Of a stretch of 64,000 bases of DNA, positions 62,829-64,000 are shown piece by piece. Below the pieces are notes generated by a model, which saw only the letters and a list, made by a program, of their open reading frames with translations, was not told where the DNA came from and ran no database searches. Position numbers and translations under genes: made by a program. The stretch is from NCBI GenBank assembly GCA_025345505.1, contig JANVCC010000047.1:6473019-6537018 (forward strand). Reading direction: 5' to 3'. Origin of the DNA: Todiramphus chloris collaris (Eukaryota; Chordata; Aves; Coraciiformes; Alcedinidae). Every line of letters begins with the position of its first letter. Within the stretch, counting starts at the first letter, position 1.

Positions 62829-63702
62829 CTGTAAAAAAAAAAAAAAAAAATTGTCAAAACAGAAAGAGTTGACTACAGCATTCAAAATTCATCATCGCAG
62901 TGGCCTCTTCAGTGTGATCCTAGCATGGGTAATTCTGATCCTGTCCATTTACACACATACTGGTTTAAACAATTAGGAAAATCAAAAAGCCTACTGTCAT
63001 TTTAATGTTAATTCTTTTGTTTTACATAGAGTTGCATAAATTACATTAAAACTAAACCTTTATGCAGGTCATCTATAAGATAGGTTTGTATTTTCAGCTC
63101 CCTTGTACCTAAGGGGCTGCATTTGTGTTTACTCATTGTGCTCATGCCCCTGCATGTACTGCAAAAAAGTGTCAGGTGTCACAAAAAAAAATTGTGGATA
63201 TAGTTCAAGAGAACACTTAAATTTAATCAGACTGTGATAAAATACTTTAAGGGTTTTTTTTTTTAGAAAGCTGTGTTCAGTCAATACATTAATTCCTTTG
63301 GTCTGATGGCATCCAAGTTGGCCATATTTCAGAAGTCTAATAGGTCAAAAATCACCTTAAAGCAGTCCATACTTTTCTGTCAGACTCCTTTAAAATACTT
63401 TTTAAAAGCTTGTAAAATACCTATTTAAAAACTGCAGATTTATGGGCAGACCACCATTGCAAAAATCCATCACCTCACTTGGAGAAATCAAGACAGTAGC
63501 TGAAAGGAAAAACACACTGGTACACTGTGGTACAGACAAAGCATCCAGGAAGAGGCCAAGAAACTAAACACTGCTCTAGGTTATAAGCTGTCCCTACCAA
63601 TATGGATTTGAAGTCACCAACCATAACTTAATCTGAAAGAAGTGAAAATACAAGTAATACAGCAACAAAGTCTAATCTTTTAAAAGGGACCAGAATACTT
63701 AC
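62829..63702 (-). other. NDUFV2: NDUFV2 intron
   Basis: No recognised feature apart from an A run (the T tract of the acceptor) at its left end. Confidence 0.85.
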
Positions 63703-63812
63703 ATAGTAGTTGTCATTGATTTGGACCATCGGCGCGTTTACGCAAGCACCTAAACATTCCACTTCAATCAGCGTGAAGAGTTTATCGGGGGTTGTTTCCC
63801 CAACCTTTATAC
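63703..63812 (-). CDS. NDUFV2: NDUFV2 exon with two cluster cysteines
   Basis: A 110-bp exon (acceptor ttggtttag, donor gtaagt) that completes a Gly codon and encodes [36 protein letters not shown]. The two cysteines of [10 protein letters not shown] correspond to the second pair of [2Fe-2S] ligands (Cys176 and Cys180 by human numbering as I recall). The first pair and the mitochondrial presequence lie in exons beyond the right edge. The ATG to the right of the acceptor, which makes a longer open frame, is intronic and not a start. Confidence 0.97.
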
Positions 63813-64000
63813 CTAAACCAATATAGAACAGCAGGTTATTGAGCATGGGTCTCAGTCTCCTCATTACTTGCATTTTGGCCTTAAAAACATTTGCATAGTT
63901 AAATGAGTCCAAAATGTTGCCATTAAACAAAAGATTCTACTAAGGTGCCAAGTCGGGATATTCAGACCTGATTTACAGGTACAATTTATTGACAAATAAG
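63813..64000 (-). other. NDUFV2: NDUFV2 intron (partial)
   Basis: Intronic sequence to the window edge. The preceding exon, which would carry the CTTTPC motif, is not in view. Confidence 0.85.

Noticed and set aside
63628-63930. Minus-strand open frame with Met, containing the NDUFV2 cysteines, as a separate short protein
   Set aside because: Only 63703-63812 is exon; both ends of the frame are intronic read-through.

Overview
The window is vertebrate nuclear DNA, almost certainly from a bird. It holds two recognisable protein-coding genes, both on the minus strand and head to tail: most of ANKRD12 (about 1-55950, its 3' end lying off the left edge) and the last three coding exons of NDUFV2 (61741-63812, its 5' part lying off the right edge). 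This order and orientation match the human 18p11 neighbourhood, where NDUFV2 lies just upstream of ANKRD12. The bird call rests on about twenty CR1 LINE fragments, many ending in the octamer-type 3' tail, and on LTR pieces of a kind familiar from birds. The exact species cannot be told from the sequence alone.

ANKRD12 reads from right to left. A CpG-island promoter and GC-rich non-coding first exon lie at 55100-56960, with a donor at 55615. A 19.8 kb first intron follows, then the exon with the start codon (35445-35582), two small linker exons (27255-27402 and 19171-19317), three ankyrin-repeat exons (17751-17951, 12267-12409, 10793-10940) and one giant exon of 4664 bp (4808-9471). The reading phases agree across every junction and give 1846 codons, which is about nine tenths of the human protein (2062 residues). 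The remaining C-terminal exons were not found in 1-4807. The product is a nuclear co-regulator: ankyrin repeats contact p160 nuclear-receptor coactivators, and the long lysine/glutamate-rich body belongs to the ANKRD11/ANKRD12 family, known for HDAC recruitment.

NDUFV2 encodes the 24 kDa [2Fe-2S] subunit of mitochondrial complex I. The window holds its last two cluster cysteines and C-terminus, with a very short 3' UTR. About 5.8 kb separates its polyA signal from the ANKRD12 promoter.

The introns and the intergenic gap are filled with CR1 LINE pieces on both strands, two apparently solo ERVL-like LTRs with 5-bp target duplications, one partial LTR of the same kind, AT-rich and A/C-rich simple repeats, and a TG-rich tract just inside ANKRD12 intron 1. 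No tRNA, rRNA, CRISPR array or prokaryotic operon was seen, and no clearly new biological system. The points most worth a second look are an exact 66-bp duplication inside one ANKRD12 intron, a missing or unrecognised 69-nt cassette exon, a short upstream ORF just before the ANKRD12 start codon, a possible divergent promoter to the right of the ANKRD12 CpG island, and a CpG-rich patch inside the giant exon.
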